Origin: Torreya grandis
Lineage: Eukaryota > Streptophyta > Pinopsida > Cupressales > Taxaceae
DNA length: 64,000 bases
Assembly: GCA_037957365.1 (NCBI GenBank)
Contig: JARHVA010000006.1
Location: 13,474,001 to 13,538,000, forward strand
Direction: 5' to 3'
Shown: one piece after another, positions 33,061 through 44,290 of the stretch
Layout: each line of letters begins with the position of its first letter
How positions within the stretch are numbered: position 1 is the first letter of the stretch
Notes under the pieces: model-generated
What the model was told of the DNA's origin: nothing
Seen by the model: the letters and a program-made list of their open reading frames with translations, nothing else
The model's database searches: none
Position numbers and translations under genes: made by a program

Positions 33061-34257
33061 TAGTTCAAATGGTTAAATGGAATGCTATTTAAATGTGGTC
33101 CTGATTTGGTTTTACATAGGTGTGTAAGAGAAGATGAAATTTTTGACATCCTTTGGGCATGTCATGATGAACCAAGTGGAGGATACTATTTAGTGAAAAG
33201 AATAGCTCACAAGATACTTGGTATTGGTTACTATTGGCCTTCTTTGTACAAATATGTGAAGAGATATATCAGGCAGTGTGATCCTTGTCAAAGGATGGGA
33301 CAGCTAACCATTACTAATAAAATGCCTCTACAACCACAAATAGTGATTGACCCATTTGAGAGATGGGAATTGGATTTTGTTGGACCTTTTAATCCTCCTT
33401 CACAAGGAAAAGAGCATATTCTTGTGTGTACTGATTATGTAACAAAATGGGCAGAAGTGCAGGGTTTAACAAATGACACTAAAGAAGCAGTTGCTGATTT
33501 CCTTTGGCACAGAATTATGGTAAAGTTTGGAGCACCAAGAAGCTTAGTTTTAGACCAGGGACCACAATTTATGTCTAATATGATCCAAGCTTTCATAATG
33601 TATTATTAGATCAATCATAAGAAGTCATCTCCCTATCACCCACAAGCAAATGGACAAGTTGAAGTAACAAATAGAGACTTAGAAAACATCCTCACTAAAA
33701 TAGTTGAAGCAGAATGAAGAGATTGGGTAAAAAGACAACCTAAAGCTATTTGGGCTTACAATACAACTTGGAAAACTAAAATAGGATTTTTACCATATGA
33801 GTTAGTCTATGGGAAAAATCCCTTGTTTCCTATTGAGTTTGAACTACAGACATTGAGGGCATCAATTAAGTTGGGAATTAAATTTGATGTAGCTCAAAAG
33901 GAGCGAATCCTTCAACTAAATGAATTAGATGAATTCAAAATGGAAGCACTTCACCAGATAGAGATAATCCAAGGTCAAAGGAAGTAATGGCATGATTCAA
34001 ATATTAAAGAAAGACAATTCAAAGTAGGAGACTAGGCATTGCTGTTTGATTCTAAGTACCAACAATTCAAAAGTAAATTAAGAACCAGATGGTTGGGACC
34101 TTATCAGATCAAGCAGATATTTGACAATAGTTCTATCTAGTTACTTCCCATTGATGATAGCAGAAGAATACTCTTGGTCAGTGGACACAGGCTAAAACTT
34201 TATAGGAAGCCTCCTACTAAGGATGAATTCTTGAAGCAGATTAAAGCAAGCAAATAA
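33061..34257 (+). pseudogene. G-1 integrase
   Basis: Zinc finger CHDEPSGGYYLVKRI and CDPCQRMG (second His changed to Tyr; G-2 keeps GGHY). The core has Asp in ELDFVGPFNPPSQG, Asp in LVLDQGPQF and Glu in YHPQANGQVEVTNR, so the DDE triad is kept. The C-terminal domain shows RQFKVGD, LRTRWLGPYQIKQ and SGHRLKLYRKP, and ends with a stop near 34255. The longest open part is 33082-33609 (175 codons). No chromodomain follows. Confidence 0.9.
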
Positions 34258-34935
34258 TTTGATCATATGGAAGAACCTAGTTCTTCGAAAATGATCAAAT
34301 AACCAGATGAAAAGATCTAAAATAAAGGGAAGAGAATGAAAACCATTAAATGGCATTCTCTTCCACAAAAAAATAAAAATAAAAATAAATATAAAAAATA
34401 AAAAAGTAGAGATCAATTGAAAATCAGTGATGACGGTTGATCTTCTCAAATAAATGGCTAATTTAAATAAAACTTTTTTAAATTCTAACTATTTTCTAAC
34501 CATTTTTTAGGGATGATGTGTCTGGATGATAGAGGGATTACATCATCAAGGATGGTAATTATGTTTTTAACTTGTTAAAGGTTAAATGAAAGTTTGCATG
34601 TGTGATTAGACTTGATTTAGAAAGATTAGTATGATGAGTCATCTATTATACATCATGGTTAAATGTGCAAAATCATGAGAAGGATATTAATGAAGGAATG
34701 AGTGGGTGGATAACCATAAAAAATCATTCTTATGATTGAAGAAACCAAATCCACCAGTTCCATAGCTAAGTATAGTAGTTCCACAGCTGAGTACAATAAT
34801 TTCACAACCGAATTCGCCAAACTAGCAACCAAATTTGCTAGTTCTATAGCTATAATTATCAGTTATGCTAATATGAGTAGTATTTTTTAGCTAACCTATG
34901 AAAGATTCAAAAAAAAAGAAAAAAAAGAATGAATC
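34258..34935 (+). other. G-1 spacer between pol and the extra ORF
   Basis: Noncoding; contains an A-rich AAATAAAAAT run (34370-34410) and short CCACAGCTGA/CCATAGCTAAG-type repeats at 34755-34860. Nothing else recognised. Confidence 0.5.
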
Positions 34936-37230
34936 ATGGGAATAAAAAAGAAGTCAGAACCAGACAATGATACCCAACTCCTTGCAGATGAAGAAGTAAC
35001 AAATATCTTTCAATAGGCCAGATGGCTAGAGTTTCTGAGGAAATTTCTCAAATACAATGATGAACTAGTAAGAGAATTTATTATTAATTTAGAGAAAACA
35101 AGGACAAAGGTTAGGAAGGGTTTCATTCCTTTTTCTGTGAATATCATAAGTGAGATGTCTGGAATAACTATAATGCATGTCCCAAACCCTATCAAAGGAA
35201 CATTGAAAGACCTAGCTAAAACCCTATTAAAAGAAGGGGAAGCTAAACCCCAATATATTTATAATACAAAGAAAATCATCAAAGGAGTTAAGAGGGCTAG
35301 CTTGCCTAAACCCTTTGATAGAGTAGCATTCTGGATAGTTAAATATTTAACCTGCGATGGGCAATATGGGATAATAGGAAAAGAAGTCTTAAAAATCCTT
35401 ATACACCTTAGATATGGAGATGAAAAACTAGAATATATAGTAAATCTTCCAGGGTTTCTTTTTGACTCCATCCATACCATGGCCTAGAGGTATTCTTGGG
35501 GTGTAGGAACAATTAGACATCATGGGTTAGTGCATTTGGTATGCCAACATCATTTCCTTTCCAATAAAAATGGGGAGAAATGTGGGACAAATTTCTTGGC
35601 AAATTTGGTCAAAAACTTGGTATTCCCATAATAACAATAACAACTCTTGCTCCTTAGTTTATTTGAAAATTGTTACCATTGCTGAAGAAAAGAAAAGATT
35701 AGGGGAAGAGGAAATACAAAAAAGGAGAAAATTTGTAAGAAAAGTTATAATTGCAGACCCTATTGAACCTTCTCAAGTCATTTCTTCTTCTGTTGAGGCT
35801 ATAGAAGAACTAGTACCTATCTCTGACAATGAAGTTCCCTTAGGCCTGAATAAAAGGTGAAAACTAGAAGACATTCTAAGAGGAAATCTATTTTTGCACA
35901 TTTTAAGGCTCCTCAAGAAAGAAAATGTCATAAAAAGTCTAAAGAAAGTTTTGAGGAGCTGGAAGAACAAGAAAGGCTACAAACTGAAGCTGTTGATATT
36001 TTTGGCAGCATGGCCTTGACTCCTCCTAGACCAAGCCAAATATAAAAGGAAAAATAAGATGAAATATTTGAGGAGCTAGTTTTCTAAGAAATGGGTGAGA
36101 CTACAACACCATCACATGTAGAAGATGAACATGCATCTTGGAAAAGGAAAGGGAAATTCCCTATGGTGGAAGAGGAATGCTTAACTCCCAAAGAACTTTC
36201 ATAAAAAGAACAAAACCAATAGATTAAATAGGCTCTATTTTTGTCCAGAGTAAAATTCATTATCAAGGAAAAGAATGAGGAATTGAATTTCCTCAAACTC
36301 AAGTCAGAACAAAAAGAAATGCTCCTTGTAAAATTAACAAACTAGCTCACAGCCAGGAATGAGGAATTAGCAGAAGTTAAAAGGCAACTAATAGAGAATG
36401 AGAAAAAATGTACAATACAAACCTCTATGTCAACAGTCTCTACACAAACTGAATTGAATTATCTGCCACTCAAGCAGTTATGGGATGACACATGTAGAGA
36501 ACTCAGTGAACTCAAAACATCTAATACAAATTTGAAAGGCAAACTGGCAGAAGAAGAGAGAGTAAGGAAGGAATGGGAAGACAAATTTTACAAGGAGGAA
36601 AATGATAAGTATAAATGTCTTGTGAAAATACAAACAATTTGTATGATGAGTGAGAAGCTACTTGCATGCAAAAGACCTTCTCTTGTTTATAACATGTTTT
36701 TAGAGGAACAATTCATTTGCTGGCAGTTGGCAAGGATAGCATGTGGCATTCCACATGAAATAAAAGATGAAGTTGATTTCTCTGCTGCCTACTCCTTAGC
36801 TAATACAGAACAGAAAAACCTTCTTTATGAATTTTACCTTTGTAATTTTATGCTAGAAATAAATATAGGTTTTATGATCAATTTGTATGTAGGAGAAAGC
36901 CAACTTAACACATTTGTCTTTATTCTTCAAAATTAGATTGCATGGAAAGAAAGGGAGTTAGAGCATTGGTCAAAGGCTAGTTCATCCGGTCTCTGTATGA
37001 GAATTCATTATGGTAATCCATCTACCTTTGCCACATATTTCCAATCCCATGCATTTAATGATAAATTCAAGGGACCTTATCTTTTTAGTTTACATCAAAG
37101 CATGGATGTCTTCACCACTTATGAAAGGGCAAATTTTGATAATATATATGATGCATGTTTAGAAAGATGGGAATTTCTCCCAGTGGCATTGAAAAGAAGG
37201 GAAGTAATATCCCCTTCAAATTTGATCTAG
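34936..37230 (+). pseudogene. G-1 extra ORF of unknown function between pol and 3' LTR (about 765 codons)
   Basis: One reading frame runs from ATG at 34936 to the stop near 37230, broken by about ten stops and by a +/- frame excursion at about 35500-35857. N-terminal part: RWLEFLRKFLKYNDEL and YGIIGKEVLKILIHLRYGDE, ending LPGFLFDSIHTM. Middle: basic, Lys-rich (RRHSKRKSIFAHFKAPQERK, 35866-35925). Then a likely coiled coil (about 36230-36620, Glu/Lys/Leu heptads such as NEELAEVKRQLIENEKK), and a C-terminal globular part with SYLANTEQ-like and TYERANFDNIYDACLERWEF text. No clear signal peptide or transmembrane segment. Position is that of env-like or extra ORFs in Athila/Tat-type elements, but I recognise no domain. 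Confidence 0.75.
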
Positions 37231-37562
37231 AATTTAAAAATGGCAAAATCTTTATGCATAATAATTCCCTGGATCAATGAAATTCCCCTGAGCATATGGA
37301 TAGGAATGCGAACAAGGCCACCTCTACTTCTCACCCCCATATCTCCTTGGTAAAATAGAGAACCTCAACATCCCACTCAGTTTGAGGAATGGAAAAGAAA
37401 AGTAGAAGCAGGATCAGGGTATAATAATTCTAAGTCAAAGCATTGGGATATTTAGTTTCAGCCATTTGATCTGAGCAATCAAATGGAATGCAGGATATAC
37501 AATCACAAATTTGAAGAATGAAGTTTGTAAAGGGACTTATAAATAAGTAAATATGGGGGAAA
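37231..37562 (+). other. G-1 3' UTR with polypurine tract
   Basis: Ends with TATGGGGGAAA (37552-37562) directly before LTR2, a good plus-strand primer tract. The reading continues patchily in the frame of the extra ORF, so the original stop may lie further downstream. Confidence 0.75.
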
Positions 37563-39007
37563 TGATGAGGCCAAGATATGCCCAATAAATGTATAATAAA
37601 TGACCTCATCTTACACTCTCTTTTTATTAAGTTTGATTACATTTTGTAACTTTTATTTTGATTTGAGATGAGTTAGGATGTGATTATCTATATTTTGTTG
37701 ATTGTGATTCTAACATTTTAAAAGACTTGTAATTCCAAAAAAGTGTGTTGAAATTTTTTAGTTTTGCAATAAAATAGGTCATCATCAGGTTAAAGAATAA
37801 ATATGAAGTGGATTACATGTTTTTGGAAGCATTGGACTCAATTCAGATTAGTTTCAGAACCTGCAAAATCTATTTTGGAACCATCACAGTCAGTTCCAAA
37901 ACTCCACCATACTATTTTAAGTTGTCACATTTTTGGACTTAGCTCTGGAACTCTATATTTAGCTCTAGTACTCCTTTAGATAAGTTCTATAACTTTTGTG
38001 ACTAGATATAAAACTGATGATGATCTATTCCAAATGGTCGGTGATCTGTCAAAGATGAATGATCCCATTAAATCAGGAACAGATTCCCAATTTTTTGAAC
38101 TGACAGAATCAAGACAATTATCACACAGTTGGACGTCCAGCCACATCTTGATTCAGCATTTATTCTAGGCACAATTCAGTTCAATCGTATCTATGAAATA
38201 GTTACAACCATCAAAGCATCTATATATACAGACTTGATCTAGATATAGAATATAAAAAATAGAGAAAGAAGATAGAAGATAGAGAAAATCATAGAAGAAT
38301 AGAGAGATAAAGAATAGCTTAGTACATTTTTCATACAGAGCATTTTATCAATGAAATAGCCATTCCTATTTTGAAAGCGAATTGAATTGTTCAAATCCTG
38401 TTCTAGGTGGAGCAAGGGCCCACTCTTACAAAGAACCAGGATCTTCATTTTTGTTGATATTTTTATTTTTATTAGCAAAGTTAAATAGGTAACTCTGTTA
38501 AATTTATAAATGTTTCCAACTCTTTAAAATTAATATTTGTTGTAAATTTTTTCTTGCAGGTGTTTTAGATTAAATTTTCACTTTTGCAATGTGTGTTTGT
38601 TTCTAGCAATCAATTTCATTTCTGCAACATGTGTTTGTTTTCAGTAATAAATTTCATTCCTACAACATGTGTTTATTTCTAGCAATCAATTTCATTCCTA
38701 CAACATGTGTTTTTTTTCTAGCAATCAATTTCATTTCTGCAACATGTGTTTATTTCCAACAATCAATTCCATTTTTGCAACGTGTGTTTATTTCTAGCAG
38801 ATTTGCATAGTTTGATTCCAATAAGGTTTTAACCAAGAAATCTTTAAGACATTAAAACCCCCCCAAAACAAAAAAAAATACAAATACCCCCATTAAATTA
38901 CTAAATCATTACGATTCCTCTTGTTTCATACAGCTTTAGACACAACCCTGGTTAAATATGACATAAACAAAAAGTTGATTAAATGAAGGGAATAATGACA
39001 CCCAACA
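37563..39007 (+). repeat. G LTR2 (3' LTR of G-1 and 5' LTR of G-2)
   Basis: 1445 bp with the polypurine tract before it and a primer site after it, so it is shared by two tandem units. Also holds the 38-base minisatellite (38585-38800) and TATA box. Confidence 0.9.
38585..38800. repeat. 38-base minisatellite in G LTR2
   Basis: Same unit and phase as in LTR1, with GTTTGTTT starts at 38594, 38632 and on. Confidence 0.88.
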
Positions 39008-39010
39008 TTT

Positions 39011-39030
39011 TTGGTGCCATTACCAAGGAA
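39011..39030 (+). promoter_or_regulatory. G-2 primer-binding site
   Basis: TTGGTGCCATTACCAAGGAA after LTR2, a diverged form of the site at 28337. Confidence 0.75.
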
Positions 39031-39110
39031 CACTAGTTAGAATTTTCTAATTAGGTGTCAACAAGAGAAACAATCTTTCATTTGGTAATTAAAGAAAATT
39101 TTCCTAATGT

Positions 39111-39740
39111 ATGAGTAGACCATGAGATTCCAACGGAAAATTTCTCTCCAAAATTTATGAACAAGAAATTCTATCATCCTCTAGTTTAAGAAAAGACGTT
39201 GAACAAGAATTGGAGGCACCATGATCTCCTTCAAGACAAGAAGCAAAATTGCCATCTTTAGGATTTTTGGATCAGTCACCAGAACCAAGTAAAACCATAG
39301 GGAGGAGGATTATTTCTCAAGATCCATTAAGGGAAAGTTTGGATTCTCAATTGAGTAGTCAACCCCTTACTCCTGACTTTTCACCATCCCCAAAACAAAC
39401 CACATACCACATTGATTGGGAGAAGGAATTAGAAAATACCAGAGAGATGGAACGAGAAGCTAGAAGAGAACCTGAGAGAACCTTTACCTATCCCATTCAT
39501 ATCGAGGATGATGAAACCACTATGAAAAACATTTCACCTGTACATTTGTCCACATTTAGAGGAATGTCATTTGAGGATCCTGACCAATTTCTATTTGAGT
39601 TTAAATTACTATGTTAGACTTATGATTACAAGATAGATAATCAAAAATTGAAGTTGTTTCCATCTACCCTGAAGGATGCACCAATGAGGTGGTTTCTGGC
39701 ATTAATATCTAATTCTATTACCAATTGGGAATAAATAGAA
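39111..39740 (+). pseudogene. G-2 gag, first part (interrupted by CR)
   Basis: Homologous to 28437-29070 of G-1. ATG at 39111 is followed by a stop at codon 5 (CGA/CAA-type to TGA). The longest open part, 39249-39617, reads through the N-terminal capsid (HLSTFRGMSFEDPDQFLFEF). Text ends ITNWE then stop, at the CR insertion site, and resumes at 54492 with KYQDYCR. Confidence 0.88.
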
Positions 39741-39745
39741 ATTAT
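39741..39745. repeat. Target-site duplication of CR, left (ATTAT)
   Basis: Partner ATTGT at 54492-54496; one transition. G-1 has AACTGTCTTC at this place, which fits ATTGT as the original. Confidence 0.75.
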
Positions 39746-40819
39746 TGATCTGTAAACTGAAAATACAAGTGTAGTACATTCAAAAATCACTTGTTCATGT
39801 TTAAAAAAACCTTCAAATTCTCACTTTTTTGTGTTTAATTTTGTATAAAGAAATTAAAATCAGAATTAAAATGAAGATCAAAATGCAATAATAATCAGAG
39901 AAAATCAAAGATAACACCATCAAATTGATAATGGAGTTCGGTTTCAATAGACTAAATCTCTGGGTCCGTTCAAAGTGAGGACCATTTTATTAAATTAGTG
40001 CAACAAATGGCTTCTAAAACCTTTTCAAGTCTTCAATTCACCTTCTCTGATCTCTATTTGCCTACAAATATTTCTCTTAGACCTGAAAACAAAAGCCCAA
40101 GGCCGTACAAGGCAAAAACAAGGCTCTAATCCTCTTAATTCTCTTTACACAGTCAGATTTTCATGTAAATACAAGTAAAAATTACTCCCTTTTATATCAT
40201 TTCAACCACCATGGCTGAAGCGGTCAAGACCTTAGCTTTTTAGGTGCCAGGTCTCAAGTTCCAAACTCTCCTCCTCCATTCTAGGTGCCTAGGGAAGTGG
40301 GAAAGGGTGTCATTCCTCCAAAAGCGCACTTTGATTAAGGAATTAGTCCCACATTTGCTGAAAGTGCTTGTTTTAATGCTTTAAATAGAAATTTTGTTGA
40401 AGTTTTCAAATGAGAAAGATTTGGGTGCCAACTTTGGATGCCACCTAGCCTATTCAAATGCTTAGGAATGAGGTATGTGCTTAATGTCAGTGGCATGGAG
40501 GTTTAGCACCTATTTTGATTTGAAAATGTCAAATATCATGTGCATCAAATAAAACAACTAACAATTTTTTTGCCCCCTAATTATTTTCCATGTGTTAAAT
40601 GGAGATTGGTCCACTTGGCATTCCTCAATTGTGCCACGTCACTTTTGACATCCCTGTTGCATGATTTCTTCAACTGGCTATATCTTGAGCATTCGGACTC
40701 CGTTTTTCAAACCGCAAAAAGTGATAGAAAGATCTTGACAAATAATACAATGTGAAAATGATTTGAACTAAATTTAAAGACTTTGAAAAATATAATGGTA
40801 CATGGATCCACTTGGATCA
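39746..40819 (-). repeat. CR 3' LTR (left)
   Basis: 1074 bp, TGATCTGTAAACTG to CTTGGATCA on the + strand. In element direction it starts TGATCC. Aligns with 53418-54491 without net length change. Confidence 0.92.
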
Positions 40820-40832
40820 CATCTCCCCACTG
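40820..40832 (-). promoter_or_regulatory. CR polypurine tract
   Basis: Minus strand AGTGGGGAGATG directly before the LTR start TGATCC. Confidence 0.8.
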
Positions 40833-41442
40833 GGAACTTTTAGACCTCCAAAAGTTGAAATTAATTGGTAATGAGGTGAGGGTATTTTTCCCTCACCTTT
40901 GTGACTTCCATCCATCTAGCCTTGCTTGGGTGCATCCCTTTGAGACCAACACAAAGATATTCAACATTACCTCTTCACAAAGTCTACATATTCCTGTCAA
41001 GTGTAGTATCTTCCTGTAATTCTGTTAGATATTCAAGAGAAAAGTCATCAATGAAAGGAATGGATACACTTTCATCATGATCAATGATCATTGAAGGCTT
41101 ATACAATTTCAAATTTTCCACATTTACAATTGAATAAATCTGCATGTAAGATGGTAAGTCTAACAGAAAAGCATTTATGCCAATTTTTTTCGTTATCCAA
41201 AAAGGACCATACTAGATTGGTTTCAAATTTTTACCTTCACCTGTCAGTCTTTCCTTACTAATGTGAAGCCATACCATATCACCTACAAAAAATTGGTGAT
41301 CAATACGATGTTTGTCATGCCTGGCTTTGTACTTGGCTTAACTTTTCTCCAATTGAGTACAAATAGTCTGATGAATGAGCTGTATTTGTTCAATGAACTT
41401 CTTGGCTTGAATGGCTTCTTTTGGTTCACCAACAGCTATATC
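40833..41442 (-). pseudogene. CR integrase C-terminus and chromodomain-like tail
   Basis: Minus-strand text in shifting frames: LTGEGKNLKPIWYGPFW-like motif of the integrase C-terminus, YSIVNVENLKLYKP-like text, then an EYLTELQEDTTLD block. The final segment VEYLCVGLKGMHPSKARWME plus TKVRGKYPHL fits the chromodomain core of chromoviruses (a V-x-W-x-G...ATWE...YPHL pattern). This domain is thought to direct integration to heterochromatin. The frames are broken at least four times. Confidence 0.65.
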
Positions 41443-42380
41443 CTATCCATAGCAAACATCTAGAGGAGATCTAGGCAAGTATCCATAATAAACTTCAAAT
41501 GGAGAATTCATAATAGAAGAATGAAGTGCCTGGTTATATGCATGTTGTATGTAACACAATTGTTCATCCCATAACTTTGGATTTTTATTGTTATAACCCC
41601 TAAGCAAATGTACCACAGTGCAGTTCACAACCTTTGTTTGTCCATTGGTTTGTGGATGAAATGCAGTGCTCTTTTTTAATTTAGTGTCCATTAGTCCCCA
41701 CAAAGTTGACCAAAACTCCCTAATAAATCGAGAATCTCGATCAGAAATAATTGAAGTAGGCAAACCAAAATGAACCCATACATGTTTAAAGAACAAATAT
41801 GCAATGCCTTTACCAGTAATTTGCTTAGTGCAAGGAATCAAAACACACATTTTACTAAATCTATCCACAACCACATATAAATAGTCATGTTTTCTTTGTG
41901 TCATAGGCAATCCCCCCACAAAATCCATAGAGATACTTTCCCAAGGGTGAGTAGGAATAGGTAGAGGAGTGTAAAGTCCCAATTTCCTATTACTAGGTTT
42001 ACTTGTGGCATAAAGAGTACATCCCCTTATATATTTAGTAACATTTTCCTGCATACAAGGCCAATAACAATACATTTTCAAATGTGCAACCATTTTAACA
42101 ACTCCAAAATGACCAAAAATAAGAGAATTATGTGCTTCTCTAATCATGTGCACCCTCTCATTTTGAAAAATACATGGTTTACCCAAATGATACAAAAGAT
42201 CATTGTGTACATGATAGTCCAATTCTTCTACTTGTCTACTACTCATCAAGTCTTTATAAACATCCTGAAAATCAAGATCATTCATATATTATTCTTTATA
42301 ACTTTCATGAGACAAAGAACCATGTTGTAAAAGAATAGATGCAACAACCATAGGAGGCCTAAATAGCATATCTGCAACCT
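41443..42380 (-). pseudogene. CR integrase, zinc finger and core
   Basis: The longest open frame of the element is 41443-42285 (280 codons). Finger: EAHNSLIFGHFG and CTLYATSK (the second Cys of the CxxC pair changed to Tyr). Core: Asp in SMDFVGGLP, Asp in IISDRDSRF; the third catalytic residue, Glu in the consensus QTDGQTEVVN, is Lys here (QTNGQTKVVN), so the enzyme would be inactive although the frame is open. The end carries YGYLPRSPLD, as in Gypsy chromoviruses. The right end of the feature includes upstream text leading into the finger. Confidence 0.9.
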
Positions 42381-42860
42381 TATTCTGAATTCCTTTTTTA
42401 TACTTGATCACAAGATGAAATTGTTGTAAGAAACCCATCCAACGAAAATGTCTAGACTTTTGTAGCTTAGTTTGTGATTGGAGATATTGTAAGGGCTAAT
42501 GATCTGTATGTATTATTGTTTCTTTTCCCATTAAGTAATGTTTCTATTTTTTAACACTTTGAACCAATGCATACAATTCCTTATCATAAGTTGGATATTT
42601 TCTTACTGCACTTGTAAAGGTTTCAGAATGATAACAAACTAGTTTCTTACCTTGCATTAAAATAGCTCCCATAACATACTCACTTGCATCCGTCTCAATC
42701 TCAAATGGTTGTTGTATATCAGGAAGTGCCAAGACCGGAGCAGTACTTATCTTTCCCATTGAAAGACCTATTTCACACTTGTCAAAGAATGCAAAGGTGA
42801 TGCAATATATGAAAATTGAGCAATAAACTTCCATCAAAATTATACTACACCAAGAAAACT
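42381..42860 (-). pseudogene. CR RNase H
   Basis: 42544-42837 gives APVLALPDIQQPFEIETDAS and YVMGAILMQ, with the first catalytic Asp kept, then KYPTYDKELYALVQSVKK. The tail is near 42400-42540 (YLMGKETIIHTDH-like text) and is frameshifted. Confidence 0.85.
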
Positions 42861-43470
42861 CCTAACCTCAGTTGTGTTAGTTGGTGTAGGCTAATTAACA
42901 ATGATTGCCACTTTTGCAAGATCAATTTTCAATTTATCATGTCCTACAATGTAACCCAAGTATATCAAAGAGGTCTTGCCAAATTCACATTTTGACATTT
43001 TCAGATAAAGTTTTTCCCTTCATAATGCATCCATGACTTTCTTAATGTGGATCACATGCTCTTCCCATGACTTGTTGAAAATCAATATATCATCTAAGTA
43101 AACTATAACAAAATCATCAAATAACTGTCTAAAAACATCATTCATCAATCTCATGAATGTAGCCAGGGCATTACATAACCCGAAAGGCATAACAAGCCAT
43201 TTAAACAATCCCTATTTTATCTTAAAGGTAGTTTTCCATACATCACCTTCATTATTCTTACTTGATGATATCCACTTCTCAAATATAGCTTAGTGAAATA
43301 AATAACATGTTTTAATTAATCCAACAAATAATCTATACGAGGAAGAGGGTAATGATTGTTATTAGTAATTTTGTTTAAAGCATAAAAATCAACACACATT
43401 TGCCAAGTGCCATCTTTCTTTGGCACCAAAATAATTGGCAAACCAACAAGAGATGAACTTAGATGAATAA
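42861..43470 (-). pseudogene. CR reverse transcriptase
   Basis: From the right: IHLSSSLVGLPIILVPKKDG, MCVDFYALNKITNNNHYPLP, a broken stretch, then WLVMPFGLCNALATF and the catalytic YLDD at 43089-43100. The start motif is cut at about 43471 by the rearranged C2 border; the missing linker is found inverted at 43755-44036. Frameshifts lie near 43210-43330. Confidence 0.88.
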
Positions 43471-43754
43471 CACCTTTACTCTTTTGTCTTCACTTGGTGA
43501 CTCTTGGTATTCCCCAAGATGACTCTTCATGGGAAAATGTGTCCCATCTTTCTTTTGTCTTTATCCCGTGGCTCTTCGACTTCTTCATGGGCCCTTCTTT
43601 TGTCTCATATGCAACCAAAAATATATTCATTAATATTAAATAAATATTAACTCATATTAGCCAAGATATATTTATTACAAACAAAAATAAATGTAATGGG
43701 GCCTTTATCACCAATAATGCTAGACCTTTGACATCAATGACAATATTTTCAACA
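43471..43754 (-). repeat. C2 LTR-A, first 280 bases, inverted
   Basis: Reverse complement of the start of LTR-B (46845-47128): the minus strand reads TGTTGAAAATATTGTCATTG from 43754. The inner break at 43471 falls in CACC, where CR RT text begins. Confidence 0.85.
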
Positions 43755-43759
43755 ACTTT
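43755..43759. repeat. Target-site duplication of C2, inverted copy (ACTTT)
   Basis: Reverse complement AAAGT against AAAGC at 51728-51732; one change. Confidence 0.65.
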
Positions 43760-44036
43760 TTGTCTCATGTTGATTAAGTCTAAGGAAAAAGAATATACTC
43801 AAACTTTGGAAAAATGTGATCTTAGACACAAGAATGAATTGGTTGAAATCATTTCTACTTATGATGATGTATTTCAGGATCCTAAGGGCTTTCCTCCCAG
43901 ATGGGGAGTTCAGCATGAAATTCAACTATTGCAGGATTCTCCTATCCCTAACATTAGCATGTATAGTTTATCAGTGGTGGAAAATGAGGAAATCAAGAAA
44001 TAGGTAATGGATCTATGGGATAGATGTGCTATTCAT
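43755..44036 (+). pseudogene. CR linker between protease and RT, inverted with the C2 border
   Basis: Reads on the + strand, opposite to the rest of CR: LMLIKSKEKEYTQTL, VEIISTYDDVFQDPKGFPP, HEIQLLQDSPIPN and VENEEIKK, the text that precedes RT in chromoviruses. It is exactly the piece missing between CR protease (ending NSSKAF at 51728) and RT (starting IHLSSS at 43470). Joining NSSKAF to CLMLIKSK through the 5-base duplication keeps the frame. The open frame 43728-44003 includes some inverted LTR at its start. Confidence 0.85.
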
Positions 44037-44228
44037 CCAGATATAAGGTGTCACAAGATAGAGAGAGACACTAGATATAATTTTTTCTTTGTCTTGTGTG
44101 ATGTTTATTGTTTGAGTTTTATTGCATATCTTGAATGTTTGATTAAGTGAAATTTGATAAAAGGAAAGTTTTATAAGATATATAATATACTGATTCACCC
44201 CCCCTCTCAGTATATTTTGTGCTTAACA
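44037..44228 (+). repeat. C2 LTR-A, 3' remnant with a small inverted piece
   Basis: 44047-44078 is the LTR segment TATCTAGTGTCTCTCTCTAT in reverse; from 44079 the last 150 bases of the LTR run forward to TGCTTAACA at 44228. About 700 bases of the LTR middle are gone. Confidence 0.8.
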
Positions 44229-44230
44229 AT

Positions 44231-44242
44231 TGGTATTAGAGC
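44231..44242 (+). promoter_or_regulatory. C2 unit I primer-binding site
   Basis: TGGTATTAGAGC, initiator tRNA-Met type, two bases after the LTR end. Confidence 0.85.
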
Positions 44243-44290
44243 AGGTTCCTTTTTGAAAAGTTTTACAACTTAAAGGTAGATCGAGAAAGC

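Larger units (their letters stand above)
26897..39740 (+). mobile_element. G-1 (complete structure) and start of tandem G-2: non-chromoviral Ty3/Gypsy
   Basis: LTR1 (26897-28333), primer site, gag, protease, RT, RNase H, integrase, an extra ORF, purine tract and LTR2 (37563-39007) form the complete layout of G-1, about 12.1 kb. LTR2 is followed again by a primer site and gag, so it also serves as 5' LTR of G-2. The primer site TTGGCACCATCACCGAGGAA resembles the tRNA-Asp-type site of Athila/Tat elements (TTGGCGCCGTTGCCGGGGAA). The bases before LTR1 (GTCAT) would be its target duplication; the other copy was not found. Confidence 0.85.
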
